Origin: a bacterium
GTDB lineage: Bacteria; Bacillota; Clostridia; Oscillospirales; Oscillospiraceae
Assembly (NCBI GenBank): GCA_004562395.1
Contig: SFQY01000043.1
Location: 1-21,238 of the forward strand
Direction of reading: 5' to 3'
DNA: 21,238 bases
Positions 1 through 6,836 of this stretch are shown here, piece after piece. Positions within the stretch are counted from its first letter, which is position 1; each line of letters starts with the position of its first letter. Position numbers and translations under genes: made by a program. The notes beneath the pieces were generated by a model. The model saw only the letters and a list, made by a program, of their open reading frames with translations. It did not search any database and was not told where the DNA came from.

Positions 1-613
1 CACTGGGGCGGATGAGGAACGGCGATCTGTTCCGAATCTGTATGCATTTCGTTAAAAAGGTACATTGGAAAAGTCTGTACCGTTTAAATTAACGGCATTA
101 CGAATGGGAAGGTGTCGCCATTCCTCATCCACCGCTTCGCGGTCCCCCTTCCCCCCGGGGGAAGGTATTGGGGTGCGGTGCGGCAGCGCCCTTGCCGCCC
201 CCTTTGGGGCAATGTCATCAACTTAAGGAACCAGGCCCCGTTTTCCCTGTCATTGCGAACCAGTCCGCTTTCCTGGTGTGGCAATCCCCCAAGGTTTTCG
301 ACCGGTTTCGTGGACGGGACGCAATACCTTCCCCCGGGGGGAAGGTGCCCCAGTTCGCAAACTGGGGCGGATGAGGAACGGCGATATGTTCCGAATCTGT
401 ATGCATTTCGTTAAAAAGGTACATTGGAAAAGTTTATACCATTTGAATTGACCGCATTGCGAATGGTTAAGGTGTCGCCATTCCTCATCCACCGCTTCGC
501 GGTCCCCCTTCCCCCCGGGGGAAGGTATTGCGCTCCTTCATCCCAACATTTCAAAATCATCCCCGAAGGGGATACCGCATCTTATATCTTATATCTGATA
601 TCTCCTATCTCCA
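1..613. repeat. Composite fold-back repeat, left end outside window (copy E1)
   Basis: No gene is seen here. The window opens inside a central A module (cggatgaggaacggcga at about 9-25, its inverted partner at about 116-140). The palindrome cttccccccgggggaagg follows, then a stretch related to a second dispersed repeat (about 236-325), a second complete A module (about 325-530), and the right terminal arm at 536-613. That arm holds atccccgaaggggat followed by five 7-bp steps of the form atatctN. The arm ends about 14 nt before the stop codon of the lipid kinase gene. Short open frames across this stretch encode LPPGGR-type peptides read through the palindromes and are not credible genes. Confidence 0.85.
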
Positions 614-626
614 CAGGATCGCCCCC

Positions 627-1550
627 TCACGGACGAGCCGCAGCCTCCCGGGGTGCCCAGCTGAGACCCTTGGGGTAGAAGAACCGGAGCTTTTCGTCCG
701 CCAAGGAGATGTCGATTTGCTGGCCCTGACGCAGCTCGCCGTCCAGGTTGATGGGGGTGGGGCCGTCGCAGAGGATTCGCAGCCGGTCCGTCCGGAAGTG
801 GCGGATCAGCTTCGGCAGCTCCCGGTAGCGGCCGTTTTTGTACTTGCCGATGACCAGAGGCACCTGGGCCCGGCTGACCTTCTTCACCAGCAGCACGTCC
901 AGCAGGCCGTCGGCGGGGTCCGCTTCCGGCACCGGGTTGAAGCCGCCGCCGTAGTAGCGGCCGTTGCAGACGCAGACGAAGGTCTGCTCCCCATCGATCC
1001 GCTCTCCGTTGATCTCCACCACGTAATGCTCCGCGATGCCCCGGATCACGTTCACCACCGTGGAGACGGCGTAGGCCCGGAAGCCCTGGAGCAGGGGCAG
1101 GCGCTTGTACCGGGCCACGTCGGTGCCGATCCGGGCGTCCAGACCCACGGAGCAGATGTTCAGGGCGTAATCGTCGTTGCAGCGGATCAGGTCGAAGACC
1201 GCTTCCTCCGGATCCAGCAGCCGCTCCGGATGGGTGAAGGCCTCGGGCTCGCTGAACAGGCGCACAAAGTCGTTGCCGCTGCCGCCGGACAGCACCGTCA
1301 CCGCCGCGTTGGGAAAGCCCGCCGCCCCGGCGGCCACCTCGTTGAGGGTGCCGTCGCCGCCGCAGGCGTAGATCCGGACCTCCTTCCCGGCCTCGGCAGC
1401 CTCCCGGGCCAGCCGCCGGCACTCCCCCGGAGCGGAGGAGACTTCGATCCGATAATTAAGCCCCCGGAAGGCGGCGTCGATGGCCGCGGTATACTCCGCC
1501 GTCCGGTCCCGGCTTCCCGCCGCCGGGTTGATGATAAACAAATGGTTCAT
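627..1550 (-). CDS. Diacylglycerol kinase / YegS-BmrU family lipid kinase
   Basis: The 307-residue protein matches the diacylglycerol/lipid kinase catalytic family, which phosphorylates membrane lipids (diacylglycerol in DgkB; sphingosine-like or phosphatidylglycerol lipids in relatives) with ATP at the cytoplasmic membrane face. Visible motifs are the N-terminal INPAAGS (residues 7-13), the nucleotide-binding GGDGT (64-68, followed by LNEV) and SGNDF (91-95). The C-terminal half shows a conserved NGRYYGGGF stretch. Length fits the family (about 290-310). I chose ATG at 1550 because it begins MNHLFIINPAAGS and has an AGAGG box just upstream; a start at 1613 would add 21 unrelated residues. 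It stands alone between repeat elements, with no clear promoter seen. The exact lipid substrate cannot be told from sequence. Confidence 0.9.
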   Translation of the reverse strand: MNHLFIINPAAGSRDRTAEYTAAIDAAFRGLNYRIEVSSAPGECRRLAREAAEAGKEVRIYACGGDGTLNEVAAGAAGFPNAAVTVLSGGSGNDFVRLFSEPEAFTHPERLLDPEEAVFDLIRCNDDYALNICSVGLDARIGTDVARYKRLPLLQGFRAYAVSTVVNVIRGIAEHYVVEINGERIDGEQTFVCVCNGRYYGGGFNPVPEADPADGLLDVLLVKKVSRAQVPLVIGKYKNGRYRELPKLIRHFRTDRLRILCDGPTPINLDGELRQGQQIDISLADEKLRFFYPKGLSWAPREAAARP

Positions 1551-1652
1551 GGGGTACCTCTTTTCTTTCTCGGGTGAGGGGGAATTTTTCCATGCAAAAT
1601 GATCGTTTCGCATAACAGATGTCCCCCGCGTAGTCGCCGAAGGCGCATGTAC

Positions 1653-1985
1653 GAAGATATCAGATACGAGATATGAGATATCAGATGCGGTATCCCCTTC
1701 GGGGATGTTTTAAAATATCCTGATCGGTTTTCCCCAGCAGCCCGATAAATTGGTGTTTGCAGGGATGCCGGAGCGCAATACCTTCCCCCGGGGGGAAGGT
1801 GCCCCAGTGCGCACACTGGGGCGGATGAGGAACGGCGATATGTTCCATATTTGTATGCACTTTCCCCCCGGGGGAAGGCATTGCGCGGCACTCATCCTTA
1901 CAAATTCCAATTTGTCGAACGCTGGTCAACGCCGGTCAGCACATTTCAAATTCATCCCCGGAGGGGACACCACATCTTATATCTG
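1653..1985. repeat. Composite fold-back repeat, internally deleted (copy E2)
   Basis: This fills the gap between the lipid kinase start and the methyltransferase stop. The left arm (1653-1712) has five 7-bp AGATATN-like steps and the hairpin tatccccttcgggga. The inner arm (about 1720-1775), the palindrome CCTTCCCCCGGGGGGAAGG and CCCCAGTG/CACTGGGG follow. The central module is cut short after gtatgcac near 1860 and joined directly to the right-hand palindrome, so roughly 130 bp present in full copies are missing. The right arm (1938-1985) retains only about two 7-bp steps and runs into the 3' end of the neighbouring gene. Confidence 0.85.
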
Positions 1986-3563
1986 CGTTTTCTGCGCCGG
2001 GTACATATACAGGTCGCATTTGATCATGCCGTTATAGAGCTTGCGCTTTTTGGCGGCGCGGCGGCCGAAGTAATGCTCGAACTCCGGCTCGGAGGTGATG
2101 ATGAACTTGCTCCAGCCGTCGGCGAATTTCAGGTGGCGGCCCAGGGCGGCGTAGAGGCGCTGGGCGCTCTGCTGCTCCAGCATCCGCTGGCCGTAGGGGG
2201 GATTGCAGATGAGAATGCCCCTGTCCGTGGGCAGGCTCATTTTGGTGGCGTCGCCGTCCCGGAAGGTGATCACATCCCCCACCCCCGCCTTCCGGGCGTT
2301 GGCCATGGAGAGGCTGACGCACTTGGGGTCGTTGTCGGAGCCCAGGATCCGGTAATTGCCGTGAAATTCCCGGTCTTTGGCCTCGGTCCGGGCCTGCTGC
2401 CAGGCTTCCGCATCCGACCAGGCGAAGGACTCCGCCGCGAAGCGCCGGTTCAGGCCCGGGGCCCGGTTTTTGGCGATGAGGGCCGCCTCAATGGGGATGG
2501 TGCCGGAGCCGCAGAAGGGGTCCCACAGAAATTCCCGGCCCCGGTAGCGGGTCAGCTGGACCATGGCCGCCGCCAGCGTCTCCCGGAGGGGGGCGTCGTT
2601 GCCCACCGCCCGGTAGCCCCGCTTGTGCAGCCCCGGGCCGGTGGTGTCCAGGAACAGCTGGAACCGGTCGTTCATGAGGGAGAACTGAAGCTGGTACTTT
2701 GCCCCCGTCTCCGGCAGCCAGCTCAGGCCGTAGGCCTCCCCCAGGCGTTTGGAGGCGGCCTTCTTCACGATGGCCTGGCAGTCCGGGACGCTCATGAGCT
2801 GACTGTTCAGGCAATGGCCCTTCACGGGGAAGGTGCCGTCTTTGGGGATGAAGTCCTCCAGACGGGTCCGGGCCACCCCCTGGAACAGCTCCTCGAAGGT
2901 TTTGGCCGGAAAGTCCGCCAGCACCAGCAGCACCCGCTCGCCGGTGCGAAGGCAGAGGTTGGCCTTGGCCAGAGCCGCCTGGTCCCCGGAAAACAGCACC
3001 CGGCCATTCTCCGCCCGGACATTCTCCAACCCCATCCGCCGCAGCTCATCCCCGGCAATCCCCTCCAGGCCAAACAGACAGGGTACGCAAAATTCAAATT
3101 GTGTCATAGGTCCTCCATTCTGAACGCCCTCCTTCCGGGGGGCAGGCTGTGGGGCAGACGCCCCGAAATTTGTAAAGGCTTTTCGCCCCGTGCCCTCCGG
3201 CAGGGGCCCGAAACGGATCCGCTCTCCCACCACCAGATCGATCATCCGGCAGACCCCCTCCAGATTCCGATGGATGTCCGCGTTGGAGAACCGAAGGACC
3301 TTCAGACCCAGGGATTCCAGGTAACAGGTCCGCTCCGCGTCCCGGACGATCCCCGGGGATTCGAAGTGCTGGGAGCCGTCCAGCTCGATGACCAGCCGGG
3401 CTTTGGCGCAGTAAAAATCCACGATATATCTGCCGAAGGGACACTGTCTGCGAAACTGCACCGGATAATCCCGCAGATATTGGTACCACAGGGTGTTCTC
3501 CTCCTTCGTGGCCTCCCTGCGCAGAGCCTGGGACAGACGGGTAAGCTTTTCGTTCTTTTCCAT
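1977..3563 (-). CDS. DUF559 nuclease-like domain in frame with THUMP-containing RlmL/YpsC-type RNA methyltransferase
   Basis: The open frame is 528 residues. Residues 1 to about 117 form a DUF559 (Vsr-like, PD-(D/E)XK fold) domain with YIVDFYC and VIELDGSQHF carrying the likely acidic catalytic residues. Residues about 118-152 look like a low-complexity linker. From residue 153 there is a full-length (376 aa) COG0116 methyltransferase: THUMP region in its first 160 residues, SAM motif DPFCGSG (196-202 of that part) and catalytic NPPYG (302-306). Family members methylate guanine N2 in 23S rRNA. Both possible starts have good ribosome sites: AAAGGAG before ATG 3563 and GGAGG before ATG 3107. 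It may therefore be a true fusion, two overlapping products, or two genes whose separating stop was lost. The family call for each half is firm; the fusion itself is uncertain. The stop codon lies in a repeat element. Confidence 0.85.
   Translation of the reverse strand: MEKNEKLTRLSQALRREATKEENTLWYQYLRDYPVQFRRQCPFGRYIVDFYCAKARLVIELDGSQHFESPGIVRDAERTCYLESLGLKVLRFSNADIHRNLEGVCRMIDLVVGERIRFGPLPEGTGRKAFTNFGASAPQPAPRKEGVQNGGPMTQFEFCVPCLFGLEGIAGDELRRMGLENVRAENGRVLFSGDQAALAKANLCLRTGERVLLVLADFPAKTFEELFQGVARTRLEDFIPKDGTFPVKGHCLNSQLMSVPDCQAIVKKAASKRLGEAYGLSWLPETGAKYQLQFSLMNDRFQLFLDTTGPGLHKRGYRAVGNDAPLRETLAAAMVQLTRYRGREFLWDPFCGSGTIPIEAALIAKNRAPGLNRRFAAESFAWSDAEAWQQARTEAKDREFHGNYRILGSDNDPKCVSLSMANARKAGVGDVITFRDGDATKMSLPTDRGILICNPPYGQRMLEQQSAQRLYAALGRHLKFADGWSKFIITSEPEFEHYFGRRAAKKRKLYNGMIKCDLYMYPAQKTQI
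3105..3116 (-). promoter_or_regulatory. Internal ribosome binding site and start of the methyltransferase part
   Basis: On the minus strand GGAGG (3116-3112) stands 4 nt before an ATG (3107-3105) that begins MTQFEFCVPC. Starting here gives a 376-residue protein, the usual length of stand-alone RlmL/YpsC-type methyltransferases. This makes internal initiation likely even though the frame is open through the upstream DUF559 domain. Confidence 0.65.
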
Positions 3564-3600
3564 GGCGCTCCTTTGATTTTCTTTTTGAGTTGTAGCACGT

Positions 3601-3898
3601 GACCTTCTCCCAAGGGGAAGGACTTAGGCTGCAGCACGTAAACCTTCCCCCTCGGGGGAAGGTGGCACGGCGAAGCCGTGACGGATGAGGGGAAAACGTA
3701 GAGACTTCCTCAGCGGTAACGATAAAAAGGGAAGGTCTTGAGCTGCAACGCGTAAACCTTCCCCCTCGGGGGAAGGTGGCACGGCAAAGCTGTGACGGAT
3801 GAGGGGAAACGTAGAGATTTCCTCAGCGGTAACGATAAAAAGGGAAGGTCTTGAGCTGCAGCGCGTAACCTTCCCCCCGGGGGAAGGTTATGAGGTGC
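3601..3898. repeat. Tandem type-B intergenic repeat, period 113-114 bp
   Basis: The gap between the DUF559 start and the queH stop holds no gene. It contains two full tandem copies and a partial third of a unit: gcagcacgta (3631), gcaacgcgta (3744) and gcagcgcgta (3858). Each is followed by an AACCTTCCCC...GGGGAAGGT palindrome. The first two copies then have a CACGGC/GCCGTG hairpin (copy 2 is CACGGC/GCTGTG, preserving pairing by a wobble), ggatgagggg, and cagcggtaacgataaaaaggg. A reverse-complement copy of the same module occupies the centre of the element upstream of lspA (about 6580-6680). Confidence 0.85.
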
Positions 3899-3909
3899 GG
3901 CGAAAAAAC

Positions 3910-4455
3910 TCAGGGAATGATTTGTTTGGGTTTACGGTAGCGTTCCTCCTCGGAGAAGACGCAGCCGCAGTATTTTTGGATATAGAACCCATGCTCCCGG
4001 GCGAAGGTCTGGCCCTCCCGGAAGTAGGGGCGGAAGTCCCGGTACAGGAAGGCCACGCCGTACTCCTTTGCGGCCCGCTCCGCCACCTCCCGCAGCAGCT
4101 CGTGGTTCTGGTAGGGGCTGATGAACAGCGACGAGGTAAAGCTGTCGAAGCCCCCCTCCGCCGCCTGCCGGGCGGTCTCGTACAGGCGCATCTCATAGCA
4201 CTTGACGCAGCGGTGGCCGATGTCCTCCGCCACCGCCCGGACGAAGGGCCGCAGGGCGTAGTCGTCCCGCTCGATCAGAGGCAGGCCGATCTCCCCGGCG
4301 TAGTCCCGAAGGCAGTTGCGCCGGGCGCGGTACTCAGTGAAGGGGTGGATGTTGGGGTTAAACCAGAACCCCGTGACCTCCAGTCCGTCGGTCCGGAGAA
4401 TGTCAATGGGCCGGTTCGCGCAGGGCGCGCAGCAGATGTGAAGCAGTGTTTTCAT
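3910..4455 (-). CDS. queH: Epoxyqueuosine reductase QueH
   Basis: The 181-residue protein is a QueH (former DUF208) family member, which reduces epoxyqueuosine to queuosine in tRNA anticodons as the last step of queuosine synthesis. It is unrelated to QueG. Visible family signatures are CCAPC at residues 8-12, the C83-V-K-C86 pair followed by YEMRL, SSLFISPYQ, and the C-terminal CGC at 163-165; the cysteines serve the iron-sulfur/iron centre and a redox pair. ATG 4455 is chosen because AAGGTGAG lies just upstream and the protein begins directly at the conserved MKTLLHICCAPC; the open frame further upstream is a shadow of mtaB. It lies 56 nt downstream of mtaB in the same direction, so cotranscription of two tRNA-modification enzymes is likely. 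No preQ1 riboswitch was recognised. Confidence 0.93.
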   Translation of the reverse strand: MKTLLHICCAPCANRPIDILRTDGLEVTGFWFNPNIHPFTEYRARRNCLRDYAGEIGLPLIERDDYALRPFVRAVAEDIGHRCVKCYEMRLYETARQAAEGGFDSFTSSLFISPYQNHELLREVAERAAKEYGVAFLYRDFRPYFREGQTFAREHGFYIQKYCGCVFSEEERYRKPKQIIP

Positions 4456-4511
4456 AATCTCACCTTGGGAAAAATTCGTTTTGTGGAATAACTGGACCCC
4501 TACGGAGGGCG

Positions 4512-5801
4512 TCAGGGGGTGATCTGCCCCTCCAGGCCCTCCCGGTGGAGGCCGGTGATGGTGACGGGGAGGAGTTGGTTGTGCAGGTCCCGGCCGGGGG
4601 CGTAGACCTTGATGTAGTTGGGGGCGTGGCCGGTGTAGAATTCCCCCTCCGGCTCCTCGAAAAGGACCTGCTGGACGGTGCCGATGAGGCTTTCCCGGTA
4701 GGCCCGGCTCATTTCCTCCGCCGCGGCCATGGCCTCCCGGCTGCGGCGCTCCTTCACCCCGTTGCCGTGCTGGCCGGGCATTTTGTCCGCCGGGGTGCCG
4801 GGGCGGCGGGAATAGGGGAAGATGTGCATGGCCGCGAAGCCGCATTTGCGGATAAAGGCCAGGCTCTGGGCGAACTCCTCCTCCGTCTCCCCCGGGAAGG
4901 CCACGATCATGTCCGTGGTGACGGCACAATTTGGGAAATATTTTCGCAGCAGGCAGACGCTTTCAAAATACCGGCCGGTGTCGTACTTCCGCTTCATCCG
5001 CTGCAACACCGTGTCGCAGCCGCTCTGCAGACTCAGGTGGAACTGGGGGCAGAGGTTGGGAAGGGCCGACAGGCGGCGGCAGAAGTCCTCGGTCACCACT
5101 CTCGGCTCCAAAGACCCAAGGCGGATCCGAAGCCCGGGCACCGCCCGGCACAGAGCCTCCACCAGGGCGGCCAGCTCCGGCTTTCCCGGCAGGTCCACGC
5201 CCCAGCTGGCGATCTCGATGCCCGTGACCACGATCTCCCGGTAGCCCCGGGCGGCCAGGTCCCGGGCCTGGTCCACCGCCACGGCCAGGGGGGCGGAGCG
5301 GACGGGGCCCCGGGTGTAGGGGATGATGCAGTAGGTGCAGAAATTCACGCAGCCGTCCTGGACCTTCAGCATGGCCCGGGTCCGCTCCTCCAGCCCTCCG
5401 GCGGGCAGCACCTCGAACTCCCGCCGCCCCAGGGCGTTGTCCAGGGACTCCCGGTGGGTCCGGTCCTCCAGGGCCGAGAGCATCAGCTCCAGAAAACCCT
5501 GCCGGTCGCCGCTGCCCCCGATGACATCGGCCCCCAGCTCCCGCACCGCCTGGGCCGCGTGCTGGGTGTAGCAGCCGCAGACCCCGATCACCGCCTCCGG
5601 ATGCTCCCGGCGGCACCGGCGGATCACCGCCCGGTTTTTCTTGTCCGCCACCGCCGTGACGGAGCAGGTGTTGATGATATAGCCGTCGTTCTTTTCCGAA
5701 AAGGCCCCGATGCTGTGGCCCATATCCTGCAGCAGCCGCTCCATGGCCTGGGTCTCGTATTGGTTCGTTTTACAGCCGAGGGTGTAGAAAGCAAATCGCA
5801 T
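4512..5801 (-). CDS. mtaB: tRNA t6A37 methylthiotransferase MtaB
   Basis: The 429-residue radical-SAM methylthiotransferase converts t6A to ms2t6A at tRNA position 37. The N-terminal UPF0004 domain supplies cluster cysteines C10 (TLGCKTNQYE), C46 (NTCSV) and C77 (CGCYTQ). The radical-SAM CxxxCxxC is C151, C155, C158 in GCVNFCTYCIIPY. The C-terminal TRAM domain is about residues 370-429. The TLGCKTN opening and overall length fit MtaB better than MiaB or RimO. The start at 5801 gives exactly the conserved MRFAFYTLGCK; the upstream ribosome site (GGTGG, about 9 nt away) is modest. It is the first gene of the mtaB-queH unit and diverges from the HPr-like gene across a 186-nt region free of repeats. 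Confidence 0.93.
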   Translation of the reverse strand: MRFAFYTLGCKTNQYETQAMERLLQDMGHSIGAFSEKNDGYIINTCSVTAVADKKNRAVIRRCRREHPEAVIGVCGCYTQHAAQAVRELGADVIGGSGDRQGFLELMLSALEDRTHRESLDNALGRREFEVLPAGGLEERTRAMLKVQDGCVNFCTYCIIPYTRGPVRSAPLAVAVDQARDLAARGYREIVVTGIEIASWGVDLPGKPELAALVEALCRAVPGLRIRLGSLEPRVVTEDFCRRLSALPNLCPQFHLSLQSGCDTVLQRMKRKYDTGRYFESVCLLRKYFPNCAVTTDMIVAFPGETEEEFAQSLAFIRKCGFAAMHIFPYSRRPGTPADKMPGQHGNGVKERRSREAMAAAEEMSRAYRESLIGTVQQVLFEEPEGEFYTGHAPNYIKVYAPGRDLHNQLLPVTITGLHREGLEGQITP

Positions 5802-5858
5802 TTGTCAAAACCACCAAGAAATAAAATGATAAAATGTGTAAATCGTCCAAACCGCCAG

Positions 5859-5886
5859 TTGCATTTTCCCGAAAAAATGCTATAAT
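5859..5886 (+). promoter_or_regulatory. Promoter of the HPr-like gene
   Basis: TTGCAT (5859-5864), a 16-nt spacer and TATAAT (5881-5886) preceded by TGC form an extended -10 sigma-A-type promoter. Spacer and -35 contain an inverted repeat, GCATTTT (5861-5867) and AAAATGC (5874-5880), which could be an operator. The predicted leader is about 95 nt and opens with a small CCAC-GAAA-GTGG hairpin (5896-5907). Confidence 0.75.
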
Positions 5887-5987
5887 GTGTATCACCCACG
5901 AAAGTGGAGGGGTTTGAGCCGATCCTGGATTGTCTCCCCAATTATACACGAATTTATCCTGTTTGTACAGCTTTCAGGGGGACTTTT

Positions 5988-6227
5988 ATGTGGGAATTTG
6001 AGATCGTCCTTCGCTCGGTCCAGGATGTCCAGGAGTTTGTGGCGCTGGCCACCAAGAGAAGCTTCGCCGTCCAGATCAGCGACGGCCGCCACCGGGTCAA
6101 CGGCAAGAGCTTCATGGAAATGTTCTGCCTGGACTTCACCCGGCCCCTGAAGGTCAGCGTCCGATGCGACGAGGTCCGGTTCGATGAATTCCGGGCCGAC
6201 GCCCTGCGCTTTCTGGCCAAAACCTGA
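5988..6227 (+). CDS. HPr-like protein without the phosphorylatable histidine
   Basis: This 79-residue protein aligns with HPr of the phosphotransferase system. The strongest match is the second half, VNGKSFMEMFCLDF, equivalent to the HPr VNxKSIMGxxSL segment that carries regulatory Ser46 (here S41). The N-terminal part (FEIVLRSVQDVQEF) lacks the HARP motif, so the active-site His15 is absent and it cannot be an ordinary phosphocarrier. Bacillus Crh is a known precedent for a His-less, Ser-bearing HPr paralogue used in regulation; a similar role here is inference. ATG 5988 follows AGGGGG with 6 nt spacing; an in-frame upstream start at 5904 would add 28 residues unlike the family. It has its own promoter and a downstream hairpin terminator, so it is probably monocistronic. 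Confidence 0.75.
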   Translation: MWEFEIVLRSVQDVQEFVALATKRSFAVQISDGRHRVNGKSFMEMFCLDFTRPLKVSVRCDEVRFDEFRADALRFLAKT

Positions 6228-6266
6228 ATATGGCTCTAGTAGCACCGTCCTGGGAATACTCGGGGC

Positions 6267-6286
6267 GGGTTTTTTAACCCTTTTTT
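6267..6286 (+). terminator. Probable intrinsic terminator after the HPr-like gene
   Basis: GGGTT (6267-6271), a TTTT loop and AACCC (6276-6280) are followed by six T (6281-6286). The stem is short, so strength is uncertain, but it sits 40 nt after the stop codon and just before the next promoter. Confidence 0.55.
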
Positions 6287-6306
6287 CCGGGAAAACGGTG
6301 GATTTC

Positions 6307-6336
6307 TTGACTTCCCCCCGGATCGCATGGTATAAT
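6307..6336 (+). promoter_or_regulatory. Strong promoter, probably for lspA-rluD, about 500 nt upstream
   Basis: TTGACT (6307-6312), an 18-nt spacer and TATAAT (6331-6336) preceded by TGG are near consensus. The next gene downstream is lspA at 6837; the fold-back repeat E3 begins about 25 nt after the -10 box and fills the gap. The repeat would therefore be transcribed as a long structured leader. Confidence 0.75.
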
Positions 6337-6360
6337 GGCGGGAAATGTGGAACGCGTAGC

Positions 6361-6796
6361 GCAGATATCAGATACAAGATATGAGATGTGGTATCCCCTC
6401 CGGGGATGATTTTAAATTTGCGGATCGGTTACACCCAACTGTCCCATAAATTGGTATTTGCAGGGACGTCGCAACGCATAACCTTCCCCCTCGGGGGAAG
6501 GTGCCCCAGTGCGCACACTGGGGCGGATGAGGGGCTGACGCACCGAAGGGTTCCATCGGGGGAAACAGGAGTACCATGTCGGTAATTTTCCCCTTTTATC
6601 GTTATCGCCGAGGAAATCTCCACGTTTCCCCTCATCCGTCACGGCTTCGCCGTGCCACCTTCCCCCGAGGGGGAAGGTCTTGCGTTCCCGCACCCCTACA
6701 AATTCCAATTTTCCTTCATCCCAACATTTCAAAATCATCCCCGAAGGGGATACCACATCTTATATCTGATATCTGGTATCTCATATCTCCACGGGG
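6361..6796. repeat. Composite fold-back repeat with type-B centre (copy E3)
   Basis: The left arm (6361-6411) has four 7-bp steps and tatcccctccgggga. The inner arm, palindrome and CCCCAGTG/CACTGGGG (about 6503-6522) follow. The centre is not the A module but the B module, seen in reverse complement (about 6580-6680, ccttttatcgttatcgcc then the CACGGC/GCCGTG hairpin). The right arm (6717-6796) holds atccccgaaggggat, five steps and ends ctccacgg. The outer arms thus match A-type elements while the centre has been exchanged. Confidence 0.85.
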
Positions 6797-6836
6797 TTGC
6801 CCTTGATACACTGGATTCTTATTTTTGGAGGACCAA

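Noticed and set aside
112..414. Short open frames with repeated LPPGGR / PSPGGKV peptides in the intergenic gaps
   Set aside because: They are translations of the CCTTCCCCCGGGGGGAAGG palindrome and its surroundings, occur on both strands of every repeat copy, and lack ribosome sites.
4456..5900. preQ1 riboswitch controlling queH or mtaB
   Set aside because: No recognisable preQ1 aptamer was found in the 56-nt gap before queH or in the region upstream of mtaB.
6361..6796. Insertion sequence with its own transposase
   Set aside because: No open frame in any copy resembles a transposase; the elements can only be non-autonomous or not mobile.
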